DNA of 64,000 nt, taken from positions 26,318,439 through 26,382,438 of the forward strand of contig NC_053413.1 in NCBI RefSeq assembly GCF_016859285.1, in the 5' to 3' direction. Both the position numbers and the translations under genes were made by a program. The notes below the pieces were generated by a model, which was not told the DNA's origin, did no database searches, and saw only the letters and a program-made list of their open reading frames with translations. Below are positions 48,056 to 61,000 of this stretch, in pieces. Numbering within the stretch: the stretch's first letter is position 1; every line of letters begins with the position of its first letter. The stretch comes from Xiphias gladius. Taxonomy: Eukaryota; Chordata; Actinopteri; Istiophoriformes; Xiphiidae.

Positions 48056-50347
48056 TTATATTGACTTAAATCTGGGAGCAGCAGCAGCCTTTATCCCTCA
48101 GTTTTCAAGATAGAAGCTTTTTCGTGGGGACAGTGTGCGGCTGCCACAGAACGGGGGGAGTGGGATCGCACCGGGATGAAAGTCCTCTTACAGGACCGGC
48201 AGAGCCAAAACTCCTCGTCCTCTGCCAGACGGCCCACGGATGGGGTTCTCACGGTTCTCGAGACGTTTCCCTCGCACGTCTGCGCCTTGCCGGGTTTCTG
48301 AAAGAGCAGAACAGGCGGAGACGCGGGTCTCCGGGGTTCCTGACTTCATAAGCTCATCCTCAAAAAAAAAAGTGGATTGCCGAGGCGCGAGACTCAAATG
48401 AGCTGCTTTGTTAATAAATGCTTGTTACTTTTGTATCTTTAAATATTCTGTCAAAATGCAAAATAAAGACTTGAGTGAACACACGCCTGAAAGCTTTACT
48501 CCTTCAAATAGTCATAATAGTCTGATTAGTTTTTCTGCTCATCAACCGAATTCAGCAGCGAGGCGACAGCAGAGAAAAGGCTCACTCGACTCACTCGCCT
48601 TTTCCGAGCTTTCCATCTCACCTCACGGTCTTCCTCAACAGGTAGAGCTCTGATAAAAAGCGTGTAAGTGGACCTTGAGTTTTTTCTTTTTTCTTCTTCG
48701 ACAATCATACGAACTGTTCCCAAGGCCAAGAGACAACTTTGACATTTAATTCCGCTTCTTCGGTGACTGAATCTACAGCCCGAAAACGACTATTAGTCGA
48801 TCGGCCGTTTGGCACAAAACGCGCGGCAGCCATTTTAACGATCGATCGGCTTTCGGAGTTTTTCCGACGCGACGATCGGCCGCGTTTTGCCCCCTCCGTT
48901 TTATTTTAGCGACACACACTCATTGGGTTTTCGGATTTTATTGACATGGATGTGGCCTTTTCTCGCCGAGGGGGAGTCTCGGTCGACTAATCGCTTTTGT
49001 TTCGATTTTTTTTAACACACAGGCTTTTTTTTTTTTACCTTTGAGCAACCTGGTATTTTCTAACTCCGTGTCTCACCTCCTGGTACCGAGGAGCGACCCG
49101 GGAGAGTTTTACATCCAGCAGCGTTTATGAGGAGCCCGGACTCCCGGAATAACTTCTCCCGGCGAGCTGAACATGTGACACAGACCGGAGCAGAGGGGGG
49201 AACAGAGTCACGAAAACTCCGTTTGACGGGGCTTGATGCGGGAGACTGAGGTTACAGCCCCGGTCCACAGAGGTCTCCCCCGATCCGTGTCGGCTCACAT
49301 GGCTGCGTTTGTAAAGCCCCCCCAGTGGTTCCGAGGCAGGTGCCGAGCCACCCACAGAGAACACTATGCAGGGGCGCCGGGGGTTTTCACGGCAGCCGGG
49401 ACGCGACCGTCTCATCTTGCGTCCGGGGTGGTGGTGAAGCCCGAGTCTCCGGTCCCTGCATCCTCGCCCCAGGCCTAAACCGGCCAGCGCGCCGTCACAT
49501 CTTGGCCTTCGGGAAGGCGTGTGCGGAGGCAAGCGAGCGGTCTTCGGCTGTGCACCCCCGGAGGAGCCCCGGCTGGGTCCGGCTGATGTTCCCCATGCCA
49601 CCAGCGAGGACTACACAATCCCTGGATCGGGTTTTTCATGTTTGCCACAAAAACCGTAACCTTATTATGAGTTAGTCTGATGTGTATCATCAGTGAGTGT
49701 GAGCCCGTAATCAGGTTGGGGACGCGGGGGGTGCAGGGGGGGTCTTTAAGTGCAGAGAACCCGCGGACCCGAAGCAAATCCTCCGCGTTTCCATCGGCAA
49801 AACGACCGAAACCGGCGTACGACCGGACCGAGGAACCAATGTGGTCGGCGGGACGAGCCACCGCGCGTAGCCCACCGAAGCAGGAGCGATTGACAACGTG
49901 TTGACAACGCGTGGGACGTGGACTCGGCGCCGGTCCAGACCCACGTGCCGGCGGGAGTGCGCTCCAGCCCCATGCGCTGCGTCGCGGGGCCCACAGAGGG
50001 CGCACCGGGGTCGGGTCGCTCCGGCACCTTATAGCGCTCGGTCCTCGCTGGTCGCGCCTAGTGAGCGTCCGGGAGCAGGACTTTGACGGGGCCGCGTCGC
50101 GCTGCGAACAGGGAGAGGTGGAGGAACGGATTTCTCCTTTTTGGATTCCTCTTCCTTTTCTCTTTGGAGAATTTTTTTTTCTCTCTCTCCCCCAGGACCC
50201 GGCAAGTTGTTCCCCGACAGACGCAGGGGTCCGGGGCCGAAGCTTGGGACCCCACAACAACCAGAGCTCTTACTGAGAGACAGCCTCCGGTCCTTTTTCT
50301 GCCCGTGTCTTCATTTCATTTTCATTTTTTCTTTTCCCCTTTTGCAG
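48056..50347. other. Intergenic region, CpG-rich upstream of the neuropilin-like gene
   Basis: The left part (48056-49000) shows no exon. The right part (about 49080-50300) is clearly GC- and CpG-rich and reads like a promoter/CpG island with a non-coding first exon for the downstream gene. A pyrimidine-rich stretch ending TTTTGCAG at 50347 could be the acceptor of the first coding exon. Long open frames here are on GC-rich sequence and have no recognisable domain. Confidence 0.45.
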
Positions 50348-50375
50348 ATTGCCTGCGTCCTGCCATCTGCCGAGG

Positions 50376-51573
50376 ATGCGCGGTGGATTGCTCTTGTTGC
50401 TTCTCACCCAGGCCGCCTCGGCCTCGGCTCCGACCGGTAGGTTGCCGCCTCTCGCCCGGTCCGCCAGGGGGTTCGAGTGAGACCAGGTGGACGCCGTTTG
50501 TACCGTTATCACGGGGAATAAAGGACTGAGGACAGAAACAGCGTTACTGTATTTTATAGAACGAACGTTAAGTCATACCCAAAGGTTGGTGAAGCGCCTT
50601 AGGATCACTATGAACTGACAGTTTAACACACCAGGAGTCCCCATGTTAAGCTTTTCCTCATTATGGTAGAAAAACTAGGCTTCAGGGCAGGTTTCCACTA
50701 AAGCTTGACGTGATCATTCCTTAGAGAAAAAGGAAACGTTATCATCCTGCCTGTTTTTGCAGGGGAAGCAGCAGCAGCAGCCGCCGCCGCCATCCCACCT
50801 TATGGCAGGGTTGCAAAGGAGCCCGCCCCACTTTATCCCACACCTTTTCTAAAGTATCACCATCGAGGGGCTTGTTTTTTCGCCCCCTTTCAGGCCGATA
50901 TAAATTCCTGGGATGTGAATTTCCAGCTGAAAAGTGTGGACCGGGGCTTGGCGTCTTAGTTTCCTCGCTCCTTCCCTGCTGATGCTCTCAAACCTCTTCC
51001 CTCAAAATGTGCCACCAGTCAACGTTTGAGCGCAGCTCAGAAAAGTCAGTTTCTCTCAGCTAACTACCTGAACAGCCCCCCCCCCCTCTTTTCTCATGCT
51101 GCAGGTAACTGCGGGGGGAATATAACGGTAGAGGAGCCGGGCTACCTGACCTCCGCCGGCTATCCCATCACCTACCCGCCCTCCCAGCGGTGCGCCTGGG
51201 CGATAACCGCCTCTGAGCCCGGTCAGAGGATCCTCGTCAACTTCAATCAGCATTTCTATCTGGAGGACAGAGGCTGCAAGTAAGAGTCCACTCCTCACTC
51301 GCTGTCCCCTCCGCTGTCACGGGTGGATGTTGCGTGGATAGAAAGGCCCACGGGTCATGAAGGTTCGGAGGCTGTGATCTAGTGTGAAACACTGAACTGG
51401 GAGAAGGTCAAAGAGTCTGAGCCCTGCTCACCTTTGGCATCTGCAGTCTGGGGCCTGTGAAACGGGCCGTCTGGTCCTGAAGTCACCCTGCATCTCGGCG
51501 TCGCCTTTTTTCACGCACGCATGACGTGTGAAGCCTCCACAGGCTCAGGGACTCGGTCTGATCCAGTGCAGTG

Positions 51574-51628
<55 letters not shown>

Positions 51629-54600
51629 ACATATATGCTCAAATTCACAGAAACACCACCACCTTCTTCTTCTCTTGCACTTAAACATGCACTTTGACTC
51701 CTGCGATCACAAACATCTTGCACAGAAGCGGTGCGACGGCTGTTATCACTGTCTCTCTCTCTCTCCCCCTCTCCTCCTGCCTTCCTCTCTCCCCCTCTCT
51801 CCCTCTCCCTCTCCCTCCGCCTCCCTCTCCCCCTCTCCCTCTCTGCCTGACCCACCACCAGAACGAGGACCCTCGGTCCAGTCCAATGCGGTGTATTTTT
51901 TCCCCGAACATACTTGAGACGGAGCTGGTATTTTCTTACGGGTCTGAACAGCAAAAAAAAACAAAATAAAAACATGCACACAAGATCATTTTTCACCTCA
52001 GATGTAGACGAGTGGATATAGGATCAAAACACTGAATAATTCACTTGCAAGTGACAGGTTTTTAAAAAAAAAAAAAGGTACGGTCAGTATTGATGCATCC
52101 GCAGCGAGAACATGACTTTTATTCTCCAGTGAGGTTCAAGCTCCAAACTGTTGATCTTGCACTTCCCATAGTGCAAACTGGATGGTGTCTTTCATCAGTC
52201 TCTCCGTGCCCCTAACCTGTAACACTGGCTCTCTCCTAAACCAGTCTCGTCAATGGCTAAACCTGCATCTGCTCGCTCCTCTCCCACAGGTACGACCACG
52301 TGGAGGTTTACAACGGCGGGGATGAGCTTTCGCCCTTGTTGGGAAGGTTTTGCGGGAATGTCGCGCCGTCCCCGATCGTCTCCGGCGGGAACCGGCTCCT
52401 CATCAAGTTTGTCTCTGACAACGAGACCCAGGAGGCAGGATTCTCCCTTCGCTACGAGGCCCTCCAGAAAGGTGGGTGGGGGTCTGTGGTTTCGTCATAC
52501 GCCTGCTGAAATGTCCCCGTCGTAGCTGCTGGTACTGGAGAGCAGCATCAGCTACGAGCGCAAACAAAAGAAGCCTCATCTTTCATTCCCATGAATAATA
52601 ATAGTTTGCCGAGACCTGGGAACTCGCTGAAAAGGATTCAGGCAGAGCATGAAACATGAGCAGCGGACTACTTGGCCTTGAATGTTTCCAAAATAAGAGA
52701 ATCCGTGGTGGATTTATGCGAGGTTCAGCTCTGGTTCAGCTCCCAACGCTTCGGTACCACGGGAAGGAAGGTATGATGCGATCTCATCGCGCCGGTACCG
52801 ACGGCGTCCTCGCCGCTGCAAAAACGAGGCGTCGGGAACGGCATGGGCGGTCGAGCCGGGAGCTGGAAACCCCCCGTTCGAATCTACACCCACAGTAAGA
52901 GGGACACACGTTCCGAGGCTTCCCCCCGTTGTTTTTGCTTTACGTAAAATCACCACAGCAAATCTTCGAAACTGCAACCAAGTGTCAAATCTTGAATTTT
53001 CATCTGAGAGGTTGTGAACAAACCCCCAAATGGGCCAAATTCATCGGAGAGAGAAAAGAGAAATGAAAGGCAAACGTTTCAATTTGTGTCTGCTCTCCGA
53101 TCGTCCGAATGCTCGTGTTTCACGTCTAGTTTGTCTGAATTATAACATTATCACCGAGTTCCCAAAACTCTGCAGTTACTTTGGTAGGTTCAGTATTACG
53201 ATAACTGGGAAATGAAGAAAAAAAAAAGTTTGTGCCAATAAACTGGAATGACTTCTCATGTGTGTTTTTCTCGGTTGTTTGATCGAACTAGGGCCCAGTA
53301 CCCCGAGGTCGCTTTTCAGAGAATGTAACAGGATTAAAAGTATTTCCAAATTCGGTTCCCAAGGTCGGCCAAGGTTGTCCAAACAGCCCGAGCTGAACCT
53401 CCGGTACACTGACCCAGAATTCCGTTGAGGACCGGCAGTTTCCAACTAGGCTAGATGCTAACAGGATGGGCTTACACAAACACTGCCTGCCGGGGAAGGA
53501 ACCTTGGTCCCTTGTCCTACATTCGTATTTGCTCTGGCCTCCGGGGTCCGCCTGAGCAACGGCCACGTGCGCCAGATGTCAAACCTCCCGTGACCACTTC
53601 AGTTTCCACCAACGGGGACCGGAGCTGAAGCAGATAAAAAGGGGAACGTGTTTACGTGAGAGTCCCCGTTCTTTTCGTTTGCACCCCCGGGAGCAATAAA
53701 GATTCGCAGGATCCAGGACTGACAGTCCCCCGTGTGGCGTTGTGTTGAAATGTCCTGTTCTGTACCGTGGGAAATGGGTAGGAAAGTGCTCTTTTGTACT
53801 GAAATGAGGAGTGGGGCAATAATAGGAGCAGGGTTGGGGGGCCCAGTTCACACTGGAGCTCCTCCCGGCTCTGCACTCGCTGCACCCGCAGCCGTCTCCC
53901 CTGTCGGCTGGAAAGTGCTTCTGACACCGCAAACTTGTTCAACTTTAATTTCAGGCTGCAAAGTGGAGCCGTGACTGATGAACGACAGGATGTAATTAGA
54001 AAGTCAGTGGTCCTGAACATTTTTCATTTAGAATTTTTTTTTTTTTAATGATTATAGCTTCCAGAGAGATTTCGGCTGATTTATATTCGAGCTCCGATCT
54101 GTAAGAAAATGATGTGACTGGGACTCGTAGGCTCTGCTATTGCAGGGTCACCTGCCCGTTCACTGTCAGAAAAAGTATAACTTTGTGTCATTTGTGGCTG
54201 AAATTGACACCTGTGATGGGGTTGAAAGGGAAATTTAAATTTGACATGAGGCTGGTGAATCTTGAGGGTCTAATAAAACTGCAATAAACTGTCAGTTGAA
54301 AAGCATAAATGTAATTTAAAGGTTCAGTTCAAAGGAATATTTTAGCATTTACCTCAAGTGTAGTGGTATCTCGCCATGTAAACAGACACCGTACTGTACA
54401 AATAAACAGCTAGACTGATAAGGTCCATTTAGGAGCCGTTCTGGAGCTTTCGATCCCTTTTTGTTTTGTTTTTTTACCTCAGCAGAGTTCGCCCAGTTTT
54501 CATGGAGCTATAACTGATGAAATGTCTGTTCGTTTTCTTTTGTTTTTGTTTTGTTTTGAAATCACTTGCTGAGTATGAACCTCAGCTTTTATGGGCCAAA

Positions 54601-56901
54601 CTCAAAAACTGCTGATGAGGATCATGTCGTGTGATCAAAAGCTCCAGAACAGCGACTACAGTCCATGCAACTTGTGGCGAGACCCTTTGACCATCTGAAC
54701 TCGCTTCCAGTCTGCTCCGACTCAGTCACCGCCGTGACTTCCGTGCACCGATGCAGTTGGTGGAGGAATAAAGGAAGAGTGTTACGTTTACATTGGCAGA
54801 TCTGCTGGTCTGAGCCTGCAGGGTATGAGCGCGGTGGTAGATGCCAGGTCTAGGAGTCTCCACGTGCTGCCGCTGCCGCTGTCCCTCCTCGTTTGTCGGA
54901 GCAACCGCCGCCTCCTCTCTGCTGGCTGCTGCTCAGCTGCATGTCGGACGCTGCAGAGCGAGCTGGGAACTTTCTTCTTGTGCGTGCGGACGTGGTTAGC
55001 GGCCTTTTCATGCTGTGGATTATCGCTGCACATCTTTTTCCATCTCTTGCTTGTGTGTGCAACAGACCAATGCACGGAACTCCAGGCTCATTTAGCTCAC
55101 GGGCTGTTCGGCCGTGGAAGTAATAATTGGGCACTTTCCTTGAATTTTTCCAGTGTTTCTAAGAAATATATGGTCCAAAGACTTAAAAGACTCTGTGAAG
55201 AGGTCAGAGCTGTAAAAGTGTTTTGGGCTGACCCAGGAGGGTCAAAAAACGGACGGTATTTCAGTTTGTGTGCATTTCCATTATGTCTGTATTGTTCACA
55301 GGCCCAGAGTGTTCCAGAAACTTCACGGCTCCCCGGGGCGTCATCCAGACGCCCGGCTTCCCCGAGCACTACCCCAGCAACCTGGACTGCACCTTCGTGA
55401 TCTTCGCCCCCGAGGCGTCAGAGATCGCGGTGGAGTTCGACAGCTTCGACGTGGAGCCCGACGCCAAGCCGCCGCCGCCGCCGGGCGCCCTCTGCCGACA
55501 CGACCAGCTGGAGATCTGGGACGGCTTCCCTGCAGGTGAGGAGAGGATCCGGATCAGGCTGAGATCAGTGAGAAAGGTGGATGAAATGCCGACTGAAATC
55601 TGGGAGGGTAGGGAACGGGTAGGAGGGGGGAGGAGCACAAAGGATGGGTGGCTTCCCTGTAGGTGGGACGAGTTCGGATGGAGAGATGGACGTGGAGGAG
55701 GAAAAATAAGTTGATAAAGACAAGAGGAAGGTGCTGGACATAGGAAGGGAGGAGAGAAAGCAGAAAGGCAGAGCTAGGCGAGTCCAGCTGTTTTATTTTG
55801 GGGAGAGAACGTGTTTGTGCTTATGTCAGCTAGAACAGGAAAAGTCCTTGAAACAGGATGCACTTGTCACAACACTGAAGCATCTGGCGTCTTCAGATAA
55901 TATTTTGGAGAATTTTCTCTCTCTGATGGATTCACGGGCTGTTTCGGGACTTTGGCACGTTAGAATAATCGAGTATATCCCTGTCCCGATTGGCTGGATG
56001 TACAATGGGTCCGCTCTACCACCTTGGCCCTGATGGACTGATTTCTACACTGACTGTGGAGCTCGAATCGAATGGGGGAGAGAGGTTTTGCTATGGACAA
56101 CACAATTTTTGAGTCACTTCCTTACATCTCAAGAATGTAAGACATGGTTCTTGTGGACCTTTTAGATCCTTCAAAATGTGGCCGATTTGAGAAGAGTCAA
56201 GAATTTTAAAGACTTTTAAATGTTTCTGAAAATACAAGAATGACTTTGAAAGAGCTTGAATTTCAAAATAAAACTAAAGCTAATCAGCATGTCAGCTCTC
56301 TGGCTCCGGGGAAATGTCTGCGATTTGCGTCGAAATAGCAGAATTAAACTGCTTTTCATCAAATTTGCTTTGACTTGACAAAGTCATATGCAACTTTGTT
56401 GAGAAGTGTCAAGCTTGTACGTTTTTGCTTTCAGTCACGAAACGTTTCCCAGGACGGTGAGGCCAGGGAGGGACAAAGTGAATAATAAAAGCACTCTGCA
56501 GTTAATGAGTGAGGCAGCTGACGCTCTCCTTTTTCTTCACCTCCCCTGCTCCATCTGTCACTCCCTTTGTCTCTCCATCAACCCTTTGTTTTTTCTTCCT
56601 CCCCTCTTCTTTTACTTTGACTCCCTCTCAATCCATCTGTTTCATGCCTTCTCTTTCATCCTTCGCTTTTGAACTGCCTCTCCTTTGTCCCTCTTACAAC
56701 CCCCCCCATCCTCCCTCCCCCCCAGTGGGTCACCACATTGGCAGATACTGTGGTCAGACCTCCCCGGGACGCGTGATCTCCCACACCGGCATCCTGTCCA
56801 TGACCCTCATCACTGACAGCTCCATCGCCGGAGGGGGATTCTCCGCCAACTACACCATCCACAGCAGGGGAGCCTCCCCTTCGGCCCGGCTGGATCAATG
56901 A
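50376..56901 (+). CDS. Short secreted neuropilin-1-like protein with two CUB domains only, 275 aa
   Basis: Five exons, 50376-50436, 51105-51279, 52290-52471, 55302-55535 and 56726-56901, total 828 nt and join in frame (stop TGA at 56899-56901). Residues 1-20 (MRGGLLLLLLTQAASASAPT) are a signal peptide. CUB1 (about 22-140) has NCGGNITVEEPGYLTSAGYP, PPSQRCAWAITASEPGQ, CKYDHVEVYNGGDE and KFVSDNETQEAGFSLRYEAL. CUB2 (about 141-262) has GPECSRNFTAPRGVIQTPGF, NLDCTFVIFAPEASEI, HDQLEIWDGFPAVG, IGRYCGQTSPGRVISHTG and GGGFSANYTIHS. Sequence and intron positions match the a1-a2 domains of neuropilin-1, the co-receptor for class 3 semaphorins and VEGF. Normal neuropilins (about 920 aa) continue with two discoidin domains, a MAM domain, a membrane helix and a PDZ-binding tail. 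Here the frame ends 13 residues after TIHS (RGASPSARLDQ), with no GT donor before the stop and AATAAA 6 nt beyond it. It could be a separate truncated paralogue or a short isoform ending before exons beyond the window; the lack of a donor favours the former. Confidence 0.88.
51580..51626 (+). repeat. (CA)n microsatellite
   Basis: A pure AC run of about 23 units in intron 2 of the neuropilin-like gene, preceded by GCGCGC. Confidence 0.95.
51747..51850 (+). repeat. Polypyrimidine (CTCTCC)n tract
   Basis: About 100 bp of nearly pure CT-rich sequence in intron 2 of the neuropilin-like gene. It is a mirror-repeat candidate and can in principle form H-DNA. Open frames here are low-complexity artefacts. 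Confidence 0.85.
54431..54659. mobile_element. MITE with GTAGTCGCTGTTCTGGAGCTT-like inverted ends
   Basis: The left end AGGAGCCGTTCTGGAGCTTT (then CGATC) and the right end, read on the minus strand, GTAGTCGCTGTTCTGGAGCT (then TTTGATC) match over about 25 bp. The interior is AT-rich with no frame. It lies in intron 3 of the neuropilin-like gene. A relative lies at 6164-6572. Confidence 0.7.
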
Positions 56902-56906
56902 TGAGA

Positions 56907-57113
56907 AATAAAGGAGTTCGGATTTCATTCGTCTTTAGGAAGGACCAGGGTTGATTGCCTGGATAATTGTGTGTGTTATTTGTCTTGTGTAGTATAAAAG
57001 TACTAGTACAGACCCCAAAAATTGGCTCATCCGCTGCTGATTACCCTGATAATTACTGGAGGAAACTGTGATGTTCATGTAAACAATACTTGGACTGTTA
57101 TGTATTCAATAAA
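56907..57113 (+). terminator. Two poly(A) signals of the neuropilin-like gene
   Basis: AATAAA lies at 56907-56912, only 6 nt after the stop codon, and again at 57108-57113. Use of the first would give a 3' UTR of only about 20-30 nt; the second gives about 220 nt. Confidence 0.7.
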
Positions 57114-57994
57114 ATATATTCCTTATAGGCAGAAACGGCACGTTTAATCATAAGTTTGCACAGAGTGGTGGAGGAGAGAGAGAAATCCTCCTGATCCGCA
57201 GGTTCCTAAAGGCCTGAGGAAGCAAATGTGTTATCTTTCAAGGTTAGCGAGGGAGAGAGCGGAGACAGGTACACTATTGTGCCAGTTTGCAGGTGGGAAC
57301 TTGCCTGATAAGGACGAGCAGCTCCGATAATTGGGTGTCTTCCTAGCAACCGCCATAGTCATGACTCAGCAATATTTTAGAATTAGCCCAAATCAGACAA
57401 CTCCGTGTATAACTGTTGACCAATCAGTAATATTCGCCTCGGTCCTGGAGGAGCATGGAGCGTGAGGGATGAAAGAATATGTCGGAAAAGAGATTCTTGC
57501 TCTGTCCCCTTCGCATGTCAGATTTGTACTTTGTACTCTGTTATTCGAAGAATAAAAATTGTCATTCATTAAATTTCTTATCCTCCTCTGCCTTTGATTT
57601 GATTCCTACGAACCCAGAAGTGAATGTTTGATCGAGTCTGTGGAAGAGTCGAAGTACACAAGAAAATCCACAACACACGACTGAATTAATGGTTTTAATT
57701 CAGCTTCAGCCCGAGTGTCCTTGAGCAAGACGCCGAAGCCCTCCCAGCTCTAAAGGAGCTCGTCTACATCTGGTCTGTGGTGAGGACGGCCCTCCTTCGG
57801 TTCAATTTCAATGGAGAGACAAGGTGGGTAAATGAACATGAGGGGACACCCCAGCAGTGCTTGCTGAGAATGCCAGTTAGTAGCAGAGAGTAGTTAGAAG
57901 AAAAGTCTAAACAGTTTTCTAAAAGTAAAAAAGCATGAATAAACTCTTCAAATGGATAAAGTAATGGTTGAGCTGTGGATATAGATAGCTAAAG

Positions 57995-58081
57995 GTAACG
58001 GATAAATGGTTGAACGGTTATTTAAACGTAACGGATAAATGGTTGAACAGTTATTTAAACGTAACGGATAAATGGTTGAAA
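57995..58081 (+). repeat. 33-bp tandem repeat, about 2.6 copies
   Basis: The unit starts GTAACGGATAAATGGTTGAA and continues with (C)(G/A)GTTATTTAAAC. Copies start at 57995, 58028 and 58061, with a single G/A difference between the first two. Confidence 0.85.
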
Positions 58082-61000
58082 TATCCAGCTTCTGCCAGCA
58101 AATGTGAGCAAACCAACTTCAACAATAGTTCAATTATTGCTGTATCATAGCGTTTTCACAGCCAATTTAAAATCCATTCAAATGAACATATTTGGAACAT
58201 GACGGGGTAGTGTCATTTAAGGGGTTAAAGCTTGAGATCTGATGGGGATCTGCAAGGGTGCATCTGACAAAAAAAAAAGGTTGGGGACACTGAAAGATTT
58301 GGCCCTGAACATTGTCAACGTCAACAAATCTTGATGGTGAGCACAAAATCCAGCTTCCTGGAGCCTCTTTGGTGATCTCGCAAGCAAACTCTCTCCCCCC
58401 ATTTATCTGTGTTACTTTGAATGATGTGCGGTCGTGTCAGTCTCGCAGGCCATGTGTCTCCAGGGTGCCCTCCCTCATTTGGGTTTGTCCTTCCCCTGGC
58501 TCCTCTACTGCCACAGGCTGGACACTGCCTCCTGCTGTTTTGAAAGTGTTTCACAAGGCCAAGGGATTGTGGAACTTTCTCAATCCACAGAGGACTGCAT
58601 TATCCTTCTGATAAAGATGTATTGTAAAAAAATTTTTTTAAAATCACCAAAATTAGAGCTAAATATTTACACGACGTTAGCTCCAATATGCGCCCATGAC
58701 ACCTCACGAAACACGACGACATTTAAAATTACAGAGGAGGTGGGACAACACTTCTTGTTTGTGATTGGACAGAAACCCTGAAGTTGCTTGGCAAGCAACC
58801 ATCACCACCACCACCTGCTCCCGGCAAGAAACCAAGTTCGGCAGCAGAGGAAAATTACAAATAGCACCTTTAAGAGTATTTTATCAAACAAAACCGCAAA
58901 ACAGGTTACACATCTTTTTTTGGACTGTTGATAGGACAAAACCTGTTTTTTGAGTCTGACCAATATTAGTTTATCACTGATATACCACTGGCATGTGTGT
59001 GACAGATTACTACCCAAAAAAAAATAAATGCCAAAGATATGTTTATGGTCATTTGGAAACTATTGCAGTTACTTGGCTTTTAGATAACATGGACATGTTT
59101 CATAAAATGCTGTGCTTGGTGCATAGCTTTGTGAGAATGAACAAATTTAGGGCAAGTTCTGAATTTTATTATTATTAATAACTAAAATATTTATTATTAT
59201 TATTATTAAGTGATATAGTCAGATTTTTTTGAAGACTTGAGTATTAATTTTGGCCTCCAAAAAAAAAAAAAAAAAAGTATTGCTCAGGCCTTATTTTAAT
59301 TTTGCTTTCTCACGTAATAGGTTGACAGAGGAATCAATATTGAACATATTTATTAATCCTAGCCGTATATCATCTAGGTTGAGTCGGTTATTTAAAAAGG
59401 AAAGAAACGACATGATCAACTACTTCTGGGTTTTAAGGTGGACTTTTTCTTTCAGGTTTCATACGCGTGTTACTGTGTTCAAAATGCTGGGAAAAACGCT
59501 TTTGAAGGATCATCTTCAGCCAAACGCGTCTTTTAGGATTAAACTGAACCCCGTACAACCTCAGCTGGTCACTGGCTCCGTGAATTCACTGGGTAGCAGG
59601 ACTTAAACGGTTTCATGGGGAGAAGACAGATTTCAGCTCCAGGTTTCATGCAGCATCCAGACAAGTCCGATCATCATTTGTCATTTTTAATATAAATCTT
59701 TTCACCCTCACACAAATTGCACATTTTTTTTTTCTCCAAATGGACACACAGTCAGCAGTGGATAACTTACTGGTTGACATCTTCCTTATACACCGTGAAC
59801 TGGCTAAAAGGAGGAGAAACAAAAAGAATAAAATAAGAGACATCTAACTTGATCTTACCACCACTTTACTATGGCATGCATAGGTTTCAGACCTTACTCA
59901 GAAAGAGACAACAGACACTTTGTCTAAGAAATTTTCTAAACGATGCCGTGACTGCTTGCGATCCAGAAAAGAAACAAAGCGAGAAACCAACCAAGGTACA
60001 GAAAAACTCTGTTCCACCGTGAGGAGAAATGTCAACTCGGGACCCCTTGGAAAAACTAGGGGAGAAGATGTGTCTAGCAAAAAAAGCCTCGGCGTTCCCG
60101 TTTGTCTGCAAATGGCCGGCGCAAACACACAGGCTTCAGACACACGGCTGCGAAGTAGTCTTCCTAAAAGTATTTGGTTCTTTATTTTGTAAGTATGGTA
60201 GCCACAGTGCAGTTGACAATACTGGATGTTTTTTTATGGTTTTTCTGTTTTTGTATTTTCCCCATCGATGCTTTGAGCACTAAGAGGCCAGAGGAGGATC
60301 TGGTAAAAAAAAAAAAACAAGAAACAAAAACCAAAAACAAACTGAAACCTAGTGGGTAGAGGAAGGATGATGGGTAGACATGGTCAGTCAGAGACAGGTG
60401 GACTTGGGGGCTTTTCATACCTGAATTCTATTTCAGCAGCAGCTTTAGAAAATAATAACTAGGTAGTAAAATGCTGCCGGGGTCGAGGTTGACAGAAGGA
60501 AAGCTGGTGACCGAGCCAGTCCGGGGTCAATGTTAATTAGCACATAAACTGAGAACAAAACAAGCAACAAACTTGACTTTGACTACCCAACATTAAAATC
60601 GAACTGAAATTCAAATTCTTGTTTGCAGAGAAATTAGTATACACCTCCTCGGCATTGGATTGGAGTTGTGTACTCATTGGGTCAGAACTGTTATTACCAA
60701 AAAGAAGAAATTAAAGGTTTTGAACTTATTTTTTTTGCAATAATAGTGCCCCCCTACATTCATGATATCCAGGGGGGAGTGAATTTTTGGCAGCCACTCT
60801 TAATGTTGGTACCAGTAATTAGTCCTATATCGGTGTAGGTTGGCACTAAACACAGTTCATATTACTGCTTCAAATCTAACGGCGACATTCAGTTGACCAG
60901 CCGGGGAGGCTAAAGTGGTTGCTGCGACACCCTGAGGTACCGTAAGGACAGACAGAGAGGTATCCTGCAGCCAAGACCGGTGATAAAAAGCTCACGGTTA

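Noticed and set aside
49475-50260. A 261-codon open frame on the minus strand
   Set aside because: It lies in CpG-rich sequence upstream of the neuropilin-like gene. Its composition is Arg/Pro/Ser-rich with no domain, and other long frames overlap it on both strands, as expected by chance at high GC.
54825-55400. A 191-codon plus-strand frame overlapping exon 4 of the neuropilin-like gene
   Set aside because: It is mostly intron sequence, and the exonic part is read in a different frame from the CUB2 coding frame.
57995-58081. A CRISPR-like short repeat series
   Set aside because: The 33-bp copies are directly adjacent without spacers, so this is an ordinary tandem repeat in a eukaryotic genome.
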